From an uncultured Oscillospiraceae bacterium (GTDB lineage: Bacteria; Bacillota; Clostridia; Oscillospirales; Oscillospiraceae): DNA of 30,126 nt. The notes beneath the pieces are model-generated. The model was not told the DNA's origin, made no database searches, and saw nothing but the letters and a program-made list of their open reading frames with translations. The stretch spans positions 1 to 30,126 of the forward strand of contig CAJTSQ010000031.1 in the NCBI GenBank assembly GCA_910578735.1, written 5' to 3'. The translations under genes and the position numbers were made by a program. This document shows, one piece after another, positions 22,906 through 30,126 of this stretch (positions within the stretch are counted from its first letter, which is position 1; the number at the start of each line of letters is the position of its first letter).

Positions 22906-24879
22906 TCAATCCCTGGCCAGAGTAAACTGGTCCACCAGCTGCTTCAGGCTGGCCGCCTCAGCGGACAGCTCCTCACTGGCCGCCGCGCTCTCTTGGGCGG
23001 TGGCACTGTTGGTCTGCACCACGGCGGAAATTTGGTCTACTCCCTCGGTAACCTGAGAAATGGCGGCGTTCTGGCTCTCCACGGCCTCCACCACAATATT
23101 CATTTTGCTGGTCACATGCCCGGCGGCATCGCTGGTCCGCTCCAGAGACTCGGTGACCTTCACCACCGCCTGGCTGCCCTCGGCCACGGCGGCAATCGAG
23201 CCTCCAATCAGTTCCTTGGTGGCCTTGGCGGCCTTGTCCGACTTGAAGGCCAGGTTGCGCACCTCGTCGGCCACCACCGCGAAGCCCTTGCCGGCAGAGC
23301 CGGCCCGGGCCGCCTCCACGGCGGCGTTCAGCGCCAGAATATTGGTCTGGAACGCGATGTCCTCAATGGTGCCGATAATCTTGGAAATCTCCTGGGCGGA
23401 GCCGGATATCCGTTCCATCGCCTGGTTCAGGTCCTTTACATACTCCACGCTGGTGCCAAGCTGGGCGCCGGCCTGGTTCACATACTGGCCCGCCTCCTCT
23501 GCGGCGGTAGCCGTCTTCTGGGCGCTGGCGGAGATGTCGGTAATAGTGGCTGCCAGCTCTTCCACCGCGCTGGCCTGCTCTATAGACCCCTGACTCAGGG
23601 TCTGGGCCCCTACCGAAACCTGGCTGCTGGCCGAGGACACCTGGCTGGCGGAGGCGTCGATCTGGCGCATGGTGTTGCTCAACTCCACCTTCAGGTTCCG
23701 CATGGAGTGCAGGATAGCCTGATAGCCGCCCACATAGGCCTCCCGGTGGGCAGACTGAATGTCAAAATTCTGGTTGGCCATCTCGTTCAGCAGGTATCTG
23801 ATATCGTTGATAATCTGATTCAGCCCCTCCACCATTTCCGCTGTGGAGCGGGTCAGCTCCGCCGTCTCGTCCCGGCCTACAGCCTGGGGCACCGGTGAGT
23901 TCAGATCGCCCTCTACCAGCAGCTTCATCCGCTCGGCGCAGGCCCGCATGGGCTTGCTGATACTGGTGGAGAGCTTCAGCGCCACCACGATGGAGGCCAG
24001 GATGGAGACCACTATGACCGCCACGCTGATGACCATGGCGAAATATGTATCCGCTAAAAAGTTCGCCTTGGGCGAGGCAACCGCCACGCTCCAGCCGTCC
24101 GTCCCGCCCACCGGGGCGTAAGCCAGGTAGCGGGGGCCGTCCTCGGCCCGAATGCCGCCAAAGCCGTTCTCCCCCTGGCGCATGGCCACGTGGAGGGCGG
24201 CCCGGCTCTTCAGGGATTTGTCGCTCTGGGCCTCCCGCTCGATATTCTGCGTGGTGATGGTGTCCAGGGTGACGTCGGCGATGGTATCGCCGTTTTTGTT
24301 AATCATGTAGGCCCGGCAGTTCTCACCAATCTTGATGGAGGAGACGATATCATTCAAAAATGTCTCCTGGGGCACAAAGTAGACCACGCCCGTGATTCGT
24401 CCGCCGTAATGCCCGCCGTCGTAGAGGGGCGCCGCCACCATGATGGACAGCTCCCCCGTGATTTTGCTGACCAGCGGTTCAGAGACGTAGATGTTGCCCT
24501 GCATCGCCTGTTTCACATACTCCCGGTCGGAGTAGTCATTTCCGTCAAAGATGCTGATACCGTTAGCGCCAATCACATTGCCCCGCCGAAACCCGTGCAT
24601 CTCGACGCGCTCGTCAATAATCGCCCGCTTCTCCTCCACCGTTACGGTGCTGTCTGTCAGCTGGGGGATACAGCCGGTGTCCATAGCCACATTCTTGTAG
24701 GCCGTCAGCTCCTGTTCAATGCGCTCTGCAGCCAGTACTGCGGTCTCGCTCATCATCTGGTCCACCGTGGCCACGGTACTTCTGTAATTCAGCGCAATGC
24801 TGGATGCACCTACTGCGGCCAGTGCAATCAGAACTGTTGCCATCAGGTATACCGTTATCTTTTTCCGGATACTTTTCAT
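22906..24879 (-). CDS. methyl-accepting chemotaxis protein (dCache-type)
   Basis: A 657-aa transmembrane receptor. Membrane helices lie at about 10-30 and 278-302. Between them is a dCache-type sensor with a PAS-like core (YSDREYVKQAMQGNIYVSEP, LSIMVAAPLYDGG). HAMP spans about 303-355. The cytoplasmic signalling hairpin carries the conserved tip IAFQTNILALNAAVEAARAG. The start is ATG 24879 after GAGGTGG; the promoter -10 at 24941-24946 rules out the longer frame. No che genes are in the window. The ligand is unknown; it is followed by cysK with a 13-bp gap. Confidence 0.93.
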   Translation of the reverse strand: MKSIRKKITVYLMATVLIALAAVGASSIALNYRSTVATVDQMMSETAVLAAERIEQELTAYKNVAMDTGCIPQLTDSTVTVEEKRAIIDERVEMHGFRRGNVIGANGISIFDGNDYSDREYVKQAMQGNIYVSEPLVSKITGELSIMVAAPLYDGGHYGGRITGVVYFVPQETFLNDIVSSIKIGENCRAYMINKNGDTIADVTLDTITTQNIEREAQSDKSLKSRAALHVAMRQGENGFGGIRAEDGPRYLAYAPVGGTDGWSVAVASPKANFLADTYFAMVISVAVIVVSILASIVVALKLSTSISKPMRACAERMKLLVEGDLNSPVPQAVGRDETAELTRSTAEMVEGLNQIINDIRYLLNEMANQNFDIQSAHREAYVGGYQAILHSMRNLKVELSNTMRQIDASASQVSSASSQVSVGAQTLSQGSIEQASAVEELAATITDISASAQKTATAAEEAGQYVNQAGAQLGTSVEYVKDLNQAMERISGSAQEISKIIGTIEDIAFQTNILALNAAVEAARAGSAGKGFAVVADEVRNLAFKSDKAAKATKELIGGSIAAVAEGSQAVVKVTESLERTSDAAGHVTSKMNIVVEAVESQNAAISQVTEGVDQISAVVQTNSATAQESAAASEELSAEAASLKQLVDQFTLARD

Positions 24880-24940
24880 CTCTCTCCACCTCATGTTATT
24901 GTTGTTAACCCCACCAGAGGACCCGGAGTCTTGCCTATTC

Positions 24941-24970
24941 ATTATAGGGAGTAAAAAGTCTCTTTGTCAA
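24941..24970 (-). promoter_or_regulatory. sigma-A promoter for chemoreceptor-cysK
   Basis: Minus strand -35 TTGACA (24970-24965), 18-bp spacer, -10 TATAAT (24946-24941). Both hexamers are consensus. Confidence 0.85.
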
Positions 24971-25030
24971 TGGCTTTGTGCTTTTCTGCCTGTTTCACCT
25001 TTTTCTGACAGCTCGGGCCCGGCGCTGCGG

Positions 25031-26173
25031 TCAGCGCCGGCCGCCAAAACCGCCCCCACGGGAGCCGCCGCCAAAGCCCCCAGAGCGTCCGCCGCCAAAG
25101 CCGCCGGCGCGTCCGCCCCCAAAGCCCCCAGAGCGTCCGCCGCCAAAGCCGCCGCCCCGGGAACCGCCAAAGGAACCGCCGCCCCGGCTGCCCCCAAAGG
25201 AAGATCCTCCGCCGAAGGAGCCCCCAAAGCCCCCGGAGCGTCCACCCCCGGAGGGCCGCCCGCCAAAGGTGCCGCCCCCCCTGGGACCCCGGTTGCCGGC
25301 ACCGCCGAAGCCGCTGGAGCTGCCCCCTCCGAAGCCGGAGCTGCCGCCAAAGCCGCCGCCGGGACCTCTGGGAGGCCGGGGCGGGGGCGGGGGCGGTTGA
25401 TGCCAGTGCCGCCGGTACCAGTAGGAGCCCGGCCCGTGCCAGAAGAAGATGGGCCGGAACATCACCGGAGGATTGACCACGCCGTAATACTGCCGCCGGT
25501 AGGTGTTGTAGCGCATCCGGTCGATGGCGCTGACCACCAGAACGATGGCAATAAGGATCACTGCCAGCAGCATAACGCCTGCAGCGGTGTTTCCGCCGCC
25601 GGAGTGGCCTGGGGCGTATGTGGAACCGCTCCCGGCGTTCCCCAGACCGAAGTTGTCCAGATAGACCTGGTTCAGCGCCTCATAGAAGGCTAAAACTGTC
25701 TTGTCGTTCAGTTTTCCCGACAGAATATTCTCCAGGTCAGAGACAACCCGGCTGCTCAGGATGGTGGAGAAGTCGTCACCCGGGGCCACAAACCAGTCCC
25801 CGTCCCGGGCGGAGATGGACAGAATGGCGTCCCCCTCTCCCAGGCCCATGTCGAGGCCCTGGTCCCAGGCGAACTCCTCCAAATCGCCGGTGGAATCGGT
25901 GGTTGCAATGGCCACCACGCTGTTGTAGCGATAATCCCAGTTCGCGTTGTAGAGGCTGATCTGCTTCTCCGTGGAGGCGGACAGAAGGCCTGCGTCGTCC
26001 CAGATCCACTTGTCATAGCCGGCGGTGGACAGGCTCTCGTCCAGCGCAGTGCTGCCGGAGGGCAGCGGCTCAGGTTCGCGCCGTCCGCCTCTGACCTGTC
26101 CGATGCCGATAGCCGCCACAATCATAACGGCGGTGAGCAGCCAGGCTACCCAGGTTTTTTGCAAAAATTTCAT
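25031..26173 (-). CDS. TPM-domain membrane protein with Gly-rich tail
   Basis: A 380-aa protein with a signal anchor (about residues 10-26) and an extracytoplasmic TPM (TLP18.3/Psb32/MOLO-1) domain: WIWDDAGLLSASTEKQISLY, NSVVAIATTDSTGDLEEFAW, DGDWFVAPGDDFSTIL. A second membrane helix (about 198-218) and a His/Pro/Trp stretch follow. The last about 110 residues are nearly all Gly, Ser, Arg and Phe in GGFGGGRSG-like repeats. Ribosome binding site AAGGAGAA precedes ATG 26173. It lies downstream of telA with a palindromic repeat between. TPM proteins are linked to envelope processes; exact role unknown. Confidence 0.88.
   Translation of the reverse strand: MKFLQKTWVAWLLTAVMIVAAIGIGQVRGGRREPEPLPSGSTALDESLSTAGYDKWIWDDAGLLSASTEKQISLYNANWDYRYNSVVAIATTDSTGDLEEFAWDQGLDMGLGEGDAILSISARDGDWFVAPGDDFSTILSSRVVSDLENILSGKLNDKTVLAFYEALNQVYLDNFGLGNAGSGSTYAPGHSGGGNTAAGVMLLAVILIAIVLVVSAIDRMRYNTYRRQYYGVVNPPVMFRPIFFWHGPGSYWYRRHWHQPPPPPPRPPRGPGGGFGGSSGFGGGSSSGFGGAGNRGPRGGGTFGGRPSGGGRSGGFGGSFGGGSSFGGSRGGGSFGGSRGGGFGGGRSGGFGGGRAGGFGGGRSGGFGGGSRGGGFGGRR
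25034..25390. repeat. GC-rich tandem repeat DNA coding Gly-rich tail
   Basis: Imperfect repeats of the type CCGCCAAAGCCCCC/CCGCCAAAGCCGCC, reading as GGFGG units on the - strand. Prone to slippage, so copy number may vary between strains or be misassembled. Confidence 0.7.
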
Positions 26174-26203
26174 GGTATTCTCCTTGTTTGGGGTGCTTGA
26201 TTT

Positions 26204-26272
26204 GTAGGGGCCGCCCCCCTGGGCGGCCCGTCAATACCGGAAGATAGGGGCGCCGAGGGCGGCGCCCCCTAC
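26204..26272. repeat. palindromic repeat, GTAGGGGC-ended family, copy 3
   Basis: Two hairpins back to back: GGGCCGCCC/GGGCGGCCC (26208-26229, CCCT loop) and GGGGCGCC/GGCGCCCC (26247-26268). The outer ends are GTAGGGGC on the left and its inverse on the right. Between telA and the TPM gene. Confidence 0.8.
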
Positions 26273-26277
26273 GGATA

Positions 26278-27468
26278 TTACCCCCGCAGCTCCAGCAGCT
26301 TCTGCTTCAGCTCGCCCTCGATGCGGCCCAGCTCGGCCTCGGCATCCTTCCGCTTCTGAGCCCCCTCGGTCTGAATCCGCATCACCTCGTCCAGGGTGGT
26401 GATGAGCTGCTGATTGGTGTGCTGGAGGGTCTCGATGGAGACTACGCTCCGCTCCGCCTCCCGGGCGGTCTCAATGGTGCCCATTTTCAGCATGTCGGCA
26501 TTCTTCTGGAGAAGCTGGTTGGTCATATCGGTAACGGCGGCCTGGGCGGCAGTGGCCTGACGGCCGTGCTCCAGTCCCAGGGCCAGCACCATCTGGCTCT
26601 TCCACAGGGGGATGGTGTTCACCAGGGAGGACTGGATCTTCTCCAGCATCTGGGTGTCGTTGTTCTGGAGCAGGCGGGTCTGGGGTCCCATCTGAATGGA
26701 GATCATCCGGGTCAGCTCCAGGTCGTGGAGCTTCTTCTCGAACCGGTTGCACAGGTTGGCGAAGTCGTTGTAGGCCTGGGCGTCCTCCTGGGCGCCGGTG
26801 GTCTCCGCCTTCTTTTTCAGGTCGGCCAGGTCGTGGGCGCGCAGATACTCCAGCCGCTTCTTGCCGGCCAGAATATACATGGTGAGCTCCTTGTAATACT
26901 TGGTGTTCAGCTCATACATCTGGTCAAACATGGCCACGTCCTTCATCAGGGTGACCTGGTGGTCCTGCAGCACCTTGACGATCTTATCCACGTTGACCTC
27001 GGCCTTGGCGTAGCTGGCCTTCAGGGCCTCCAGTTCTTTGCGCTTTTTCTGGAAGAAGCCGCCGATGCCCTTCTTCTCCGGCTGGCCGAAGGTCTTCAGC
27101 TCCACCACCAGGGAGCTGAGGGCCTCCCCTACCTCGCCCAGGTCCTTGGTCTTCACGTTGTTCAGGGCGCTCTCGGAGAAGGCGGCGATGTTCTTCTGGG
27201 CCGCCGCGCCGTAGTTGAGCACCAGACTGCTGTCGGTCACGTCAATCTTCTGGGAGAAGTCCTCCACCATCTTCTTCTCCGCCTCGCTGAGCATGGATTC
27301 GTCCAGCTTGACAGCGTTGGCATCCCGGGCGGCCTGGGCCGCCTCGTCCACCTGGGGGGCCGCCGGGGCGGAGGGCTCCAACGTCAGGGCCGGGGCCTCC
27401 ACCGCCTGGGCGGCGGAGGGCTCGAAGGTCAGCTCCGGGGTGGTGTTCAGGTTCAGTTCGTCACTCAT
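26278..27468 (-). CDS. telA: TelA family (toxic anion resistance) protein
   Basis: A 396-aa, mostly helical cytosolic protein of PF05816 (TelA/KlaA/YaaN). The N-terminal about 50 residues are a low-complexity Pro/Ala/Glu linker with the repeated phrase LTFEPSA/LTLEPSA. The conserved core includes FGQPEKKGIGGFFQKKR, LMKDVAMFDQMYELNTKYYK and the family block IQMGPQTRLLQNNDTQMLEK near residue 255. AGGAGG precedes ATG 27468. It is 18 bp after xpaC, the same order as xpaC-yaaN in Bacillus. Linked to tellurite, antimicrobial and envelope-stress tolerance in some species; mechanism unknown. Confidence 0.94.
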   Translation of the reverse strand: MSDELNLNTTPELTFEPSAAQAVEAPALTLEPSAPAAPQVDEAAQAARDANAVKLDESMLSEAEKKMVEDFSQKIDVTDSSLVLNYGAAAQKNIAAFSESALNNVKTKDLGEVGEALSSLVVELKTFGQPEKKGIGGFFQKKRKELEALKASYAKAEVNVDKIVKVLQDHQVTLMKDVAMFDQMYELNTKYYKELTMYILAGKKRLEYLRAHDLADLKKKAETTGAQEDAQAYNDFANLCNRFEKKLHDLELTRMISIQMGPQTRLLQNNDTQMLEKIQSSLVNTIPLWKSQMVLALGLEHGRQATAAQAAVTDMTNQLLQKNADMLKMGTIETAREAERSVVSIETLQHTNQQLITTLDEVMRIQTEGAQKRKDAEAELGRIEGELKQKLLELRG

Positions 27469-27486
27469 GGTTTTGTTCCTCCTGTA

Positions 27487-28173
27487 TTATAATTCCAGTT
27501 TAGGTCCGTTCGCCCCGCCGGTGGGTTTGGAGCCGCCGGACAGCCCCTCCTGGGCCAGCAGATTCTCCATGACGGTGATGTCGGTGGAGATGTCCAGGGC
27601 CTCGTCGCCAAAGAGGGAATCCAGCTGCTTGTCAAAGGCGGCGCAGAGGGTGTCCAGCATGGTCTCCACCTTTTGCTTGGTGGCGTCGATGTTGCTGCCC
27701 GAGATGCCGGCAGAGTCCATCCGGTCGTAGGCGTTGAGCAGCTTGATGGTGGTGGGCAGGAAGTAGTCCAGAAAGCGGGAAATCTGGGACTGCTTGGCCG
27801 GATTGGCGATGACATAGTCGATGATCTTCCCCGTGACCTCCTCCAGGTGGTCGATCTGGGCGGAAATCTTCTCGTCGGGGATGGCGTCGTTGAGGCGGCG
27901 CAGCTCGGAGATGGCCCGGTCCTTCTCCTTTCGCAGCGCGGCGATCTTGGGGTCCTCCTCCTTTTTGGCCTCCTTCTTTGTCTCGGCCGCGCCGGGGGTC
28001 TGGTAGACCTTGTCGGGCCAGATGGCCTTGCCCAGCACAAAGGCGGCAAAGGACAGCCCGGCGCACAGGATATAGTGCAGCGGGGCGTTCAGGGGGAAGA
28101 CCAGCGCATAGCCCAGCCACACCAGACCCAGCAGGTAGATGGGCAGGACGGATACTTTTTTGTGGGTGGTCAT
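27487..28173 (-). CDS. xpaC: XpaC family protein (PF10112)
   Basis: A 228-aa protein with two N-terminal membrane helices (about 9-28 and 31-50). A Lys/Glu-rich coiled coil (about 60-85) and a helical domain (EVTGKIIDYVIANPAKQSQI, YFLPTTIKLLNAYDRMD) follow. This is the layout of XpaC, annotated as 5-bromo-4-chloroindolyl phosphate hydrolysis protein although it lacks a phosphatase site. ATG 28173 is chosen because GGAGGT lies 6 nt upstream. Promoter at 28205-28234. First gene of the xpaC-telA unit. Confidence 0.9.
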   Translation of the reverse strand: MTTHKKVSVLPIYLLGLVWLGYALVFPLNAPLHYILCAGLSFAAFVLGKAIWPDKVYQTPGAAETKKEAKKEEDPKIAALRKEKDRAISELRRLNDAIPDEKISAQIDHLEEVTGKIIDYVIANPAKQSQISRFLDYFLPTTIKLLNAYDRMDSAGISGSNIDATKQKVETMLDTLCAAFDKQLDSLFGDEALDISTDITVMENLLAQEGLSGGSKPTGGANGPKLEL

Positions 28174-28204
28174 GGCGTACCTCCGCATAAAATGAATCAA
28201 CCGT

Positions 28205-28234
28205 ATTTTACCCCCAAAGGGCGGGCAGTGTCAA
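28205..28234 (-). promoter_or_regulatory. promoter for xpaC-telA
   Basis: Minus strand -35 TTGACA (28234-28229), 18-bp spacer, -10 TAAAAT (28210-28205). Confidence 0.75.
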
Positions 28235-28249
28235 GGAAATTGAGACAGT

Positions 28250-28278
28250 TTGCAAAATCGCCGGGGAAGGGGTATAAT
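28250..28278 (+). promoter_or_regulatory. promoter for patatin-like gene
   Basis: -35 TTGCAA (28250-28255), 17-bp spacer, -10 TATAAT (28273-28278). The predicted leader has a GCGCCC/GGGCGC hairpin (28288-28304) directly against the GGGAGG ribosome binding site (28305-28310). Confidence 0.7.
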
Positions 28279-28315
28279 AAGAAAAAAGCGCCCGGCGCGG
28301 GCGCGGGAGGTTTTT

Positions 28316-29164
28316 ATGAAAACAGGACTGGTGTTGGAGGGCGGGGCCCTCCGGGCAATTTTTTCCAGCGGCGTGTGCGACGGCCTGCTGGACGGCAAGG
28401 TCATGGCCGACTATGTCATCGGCGTGTCGGCAGGCATCGCCTACGGGGTGAGCTATGTATCCAGACAGCCCCGGCGCAATCTGGAGGTAGTCGCCCGCTA
28501 CGCACGCGATAAGCGGTACATGGGCTGGCGGAATCTGGCGGACAAGGAGAACCGCAGTTACTTTGGGCTGGAATTTGGTTTCAGCACCATCCCCAACGAG
28601 CTGGTCCCCTTCGACTATGACACCTTTGCCGCCTTCCCCGGGGAGGTGGAGGCGGTGGTCACCAACCTGAACACCGGAAAGGCGGACTACCTGGCCGTCC
28701 CCCGGCGGGACGAGGAGTCCATCGTCCTCCAGGCCAGCTGTGCTATGCCCCTCCTATTCCCTATCTTTGAAATCAACGGCCAGCCCTATCTGGACGGCGG
28801 CATCGGCGACGCCATTCCCTGGCGGCGGGGGCTGGAGAAGTGTGACCGGGTAATTGTGGTACTTACCCGCCCCCGGCACTACCGCCGCAAGCCCGACCAC
28901 ATGATGAAGCTGATTCGGAAGCGGTACCGGGACTATCCCGCGTTTGTGGAGGCCATGGAAAACCGGGCGGAGGTATACAACCGGGACCGGGAGGCCCTGT
29001 TCCGGGCGGAGCGTGAGGGAAAGGTTCTCGTCATCGCCCCTGAGTCCACCCTTGGGGTGGCCCGGACCGAGCGGGACACCGAGAAGCTGCGCCTGCTCTG
29101 GGCGGCGGGCTATCAGGGGGCAATCGACCGCCTGGAGGAGATCAGAGATTATCTGCGAGACTGA
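28316..29164 (+). CDS. patatin-like phospholipase family protein
   Basis: A 282-aa RssA/YjjU-type acyl hydrolase. The catalytic dyad is seen: Ser38 in GVSAG and Asp160 in DGG. The oxyanion-hole loop is EGGALRAIFSSG (residues 8-19), slightly different from the usual GGGxRG. No signal peptide, so probably cytoplasmic. ATG 28316 follows GGGAGG by 5 nt; the upstream ATG at 28250 lies in the promoter. Substrate unknown. Its 3' end overlaps the convergent small gene by 23 bp. Confidence 0.92.
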   Translation: MKTGLVLEGGALRAIFSSGVCDGLLDGKVMADYVIGVSAGIAYGVSYVSRQPRRNLEVVARYARDKRYMGWRNLADKENRSYFGLEFGFSTIPNELVPFDYDTFAAFPGEVEAVVTNLNTGKADYLAVPRRDEESIVLQASCAMPLLFPIFEINGQPYLDGGIGDAIPWRRGLEKCDRVIVVLTRPRHYRRKPDHMMKLIRKRYRDYPAFVEAMENRAEVYNRDREALFRAEREGKVLVIAPESTLGVARTERDTEKLRLLWAAGYQGAIDRLEEIRDYLRD

Positions 29165-29351
29165 GCGCCGTCCCGGCCCGGTCCACCTGGCTGGGCTGAA
29201 GGGCATAGAGGTTCAGGGTGTCCCCCACGATGGTGAAAAAAGCCCCCAGCTTGGCCAGCTGGGTCTGGCTCTGCCCCTGAGCCAGGACGGCGGAGAGAGC
29301 CACCGCCATGGTGAGCAGTTCCCCACTGTTTGCGTCGTAGATGGAAGACAA
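29142..29351 (-). CDS. small hypothetical protein (69 aa)
   Basis: A protein with the middle region ELLTMAVALSAVLAQGQSQT and LAKLGAFFTIVGDTLNLYAL: two amphipathic to hydrophobic helices, as in small DUF6774-like proteins of this bacterial group (recalled, not verified). TTG 29351 is preferred, with GGGGGTGG 5 nt upstream; GTG 29360 is an alternative. Divergent from DUF3842, tail-to-tail overlap with the patatin gene. Confidence 0.6.
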   Translation of the reverse strand: MSSIYDANSGELLTMAVALSAVLAQGQSQTQLAKLGAFFTIVGDTLNLYALQPSQVDRAGTALSLADNL

Positions 29352-29394
29352 TAAGACCACCCCCGTACTATCTTATGAAAAGGGAGTTTTGCCT

Positions 29395-29808
29395 GTGAAA
29401 ATTGTGATTATAGACGGTCAGGGCGGCCGGCTGGGCAGTCTGCTGGTGGAGCGGGTTAAGGCCCGCCTTCCCCAGGCCCAAATTCATGCCTTAGGGACCA
29501 ATTCCGCAGCCACCGCCGCTATGCTGAAGGCGGGGGCGGACCTTGGGGCCACAGGAGAAAACCCAGTGGCACGGGGTGTCGCGGACGCTGACGGCGTGCT
29601 GGGCCCGGTGGGTATCGTGGTGGCCAACGCCATTTTGGGGGAGGTCACTCCAAAAATGGCCGAGGCTGTGGGCAGCTGCCGGGCAAAAAAATTTTTGATT
29701 CCCATGAACAACTGCGGAGTCCTGGTGGCCGGCGTGGAGACACTGCCCCTGCCCGCCTATGTGTCTCAGGCGGTGGAAAAGCTGGCAATGGAATTGACGG
29801 AAAATTAA
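29395..29808 (+). CDS. DUF3842 family protein
   Basis: A 137-aa alpha/beta protein beginning MKIVIIDGQGGRLGSLLVER, with ALGTNSAATAAMLKAGAD, GATGENPVARG and LIPMNNCGVLVAGV. This matches DUF3842, a Clostridia family with a nucleotide-binding-like Gly-rich N-terminus; function unknown. GTG 29395 is chosen over ATG 29341 because AGGGAG is 8 nt upstream and homology starts there. Confidence 0.85.
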   Translation: MKIVIIDGQGGRLGSLLVERVKARLPQAQIHALGTNSAATAAMLKAGADLGATGENPVARGVADADGVLGPVGIVVANAILGEVTPKMAEAVGSCRAKKFLIPMNNCGVLVAGVETLPLPAYVSQAVEKLAMELTEN

Positions 29809-29827
29809 TGTTTTTGCCTTTGTGTAA

Positions 29828-29856
29828 TTGACTTTTTCCCTGTACTCCTGTATGAT
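29828..29856 (+). promoter_or_regulatory. promoter for tRNA-Leu
   Basis: -35 TTGACT (29828-29833), 17-bp spacer, -10 TATGAT (29851-29856), start expected about 30 nt before the tRNA. Confidence 0.75.
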
Positions 29857-29895
29857 GTGTAGAAGACGGTACGGAAATCCTTATCGCCCCGGTAT

Positions 29896-29980
29896 GCGCC
29901 TGTGATGGAATTGGCAGACATGCGAGATTTAGGTTCTCGTGCGGCAACGCGTGTGGGTTCGAGTCCCTTCAGGCGCACCA
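29896..29980 (+). tRNA. tRNA-Leu (anticodon UAG)
   Basis: Acceptor GCGCCTG (29896-29902) pairs with CAGGCGC (29970-29976); discriminator A; CCA encoded. The D arm has the leucine-type TGGAATTGGCAGACA. Anticodon stem CGAGA/TCTCG with loop TTTAGGT gives UAG, reading CUA/CUN. A long variable arm marks class II. The T stem has one U-U mismatch. 85 nt. Confidence 0.95.
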
Positions 29981-29986
29981 GAAAAA

Positions 29987-30035
29987 GAGGTCAAAAAAGA
30001 TTTTTGGTGAAAAAACCGAGAGATTTCAAGACCTC
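29987..30035. repeat. spaced inverted repeat after tRNA-Leu
   Basis: GAGGTC (29987-29992) is matched inversely by GACCTC (30030-30035) around an A-rich 37-bp segment. Confidence 0.3.
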
Positions 30036-30036
30036 A

Positions 30037-30085
30037 GAGGCCCTTGGATAACGAAAATCCAAGGGCCTCAAAATTTAGATTTTTC
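30037..30085 (+). terminator. terminator-like hairpin downstream of tRNA-Leu
   Basis: GAGGCCCTTGGAT (30037-30049), 7-nt loop, ATCCAAGGGCCTC (30057-30069): a perfect 13-bp stem followed by AAAATTTAGATTTTT. Confidence 0.7.
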
Positions 30086-30105
30086 CCCACCTCCTATTCA
30101 CTCAG

Positions 30106-30122
30106 GCAGGACTTAAACCTGC
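30106..30122 (-). other. tRNA T-arm-like sequence at right edge
   Basis: Minus strand GCAGG TTTAAGT CCTGC has the 5-7-5 shape of a tRNA T arm, but the loop has T where the near-invariant C56 should be. It may be a degenerate tRNA end, an attachment-site remnant, or chance; the window ends here. Confidence 0.3.
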
Positions 30123-30126
30123 GGCA

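Noticed and set aside
24880..24942. Upstream start at 24942 for the chemoreceptor
   Set aside because: It overlaps the consensus -10 at 24941-24946; ATG 24879 has a proper ribosome binding site.
24978..25693. Pro- and Ala-rich open frames on the plus strand
   Set aside because: Arise from the GC-rich repeats encoding the TPM protein's Gly-rich tail.

Overview
The window looks like chromosomal DNA from a GC-rich, anaerobic, spore-forming-lineage Firmicute, most likely Oscillospiraceae (Flavonifractor, Intestinimonas or Oscillibacter-like). This is inferred from the GC-rich codon use, strong AGGAGG-type ribosome binding sites, sigma-A promoters, a short archaeal-type LeuC/LeuD pair, DUF4364 and DUF3842 proteins, and GC-rich palindromic intergenic repeats. 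I see no phage, transposase, CRISPR array or rRNA.

Layout, left to right. The left edge holds the start of a GIY-YIG protein (-). A + strand unit follows: trpS, a WecA/TagO-type sugar-phosphate transferase, UDP-GlcNAc 2-epimerase and a membrane-anchored protein, i.e. wall-polymer precursor genes behind a tRNA synthetase. Three small unknown genes (-) converge on it. Next come a YfcE-type phosphodiesterase and cardiolipin synthase (+), a cysteine-rich protein (-), then DUF4364, a NimA/PNPOx-type flavoprotein and a DUF3396-like protein (+). purB and an AI-2E-family permease form a - strand pair.

The leucine operon is read leftward: leuC, leuD, two unknown genes, leuB. It has a large palindromic element between leuC and leuD. 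Divergent from leuC is a 48-aa AT-rich gene with its own promoters and terminator, then a Crp/Fnr regulator.

From 28.2 kb back to 18.4 kb everything is on the - strand: xpaC, telA, a TPM-domain protein with a Gly-rich tail, a chemoreceptor, cysK, ppk1 and a phosphofructokinase. The right end has a patatin-like lipase, a small unknown gene, DUF3842 and tRNA-Leu(UAG).

Most of the window is ordinary housekeeping. The most notable extras are: a family of outward-matching palindromes ending in GTAGGGGC (three copies, one in the purB leader touching its ribosome binding site); two unknown genes coupled into the leucine operon; the 48-aa gene sharing a promoter region with leuC; and the xpaC-telA-TPM-chemoreceptor-cysK run, whose members individually link to tellurite or envelope stress. 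I found no clear-cut undescribed defence or biosynthetic system.
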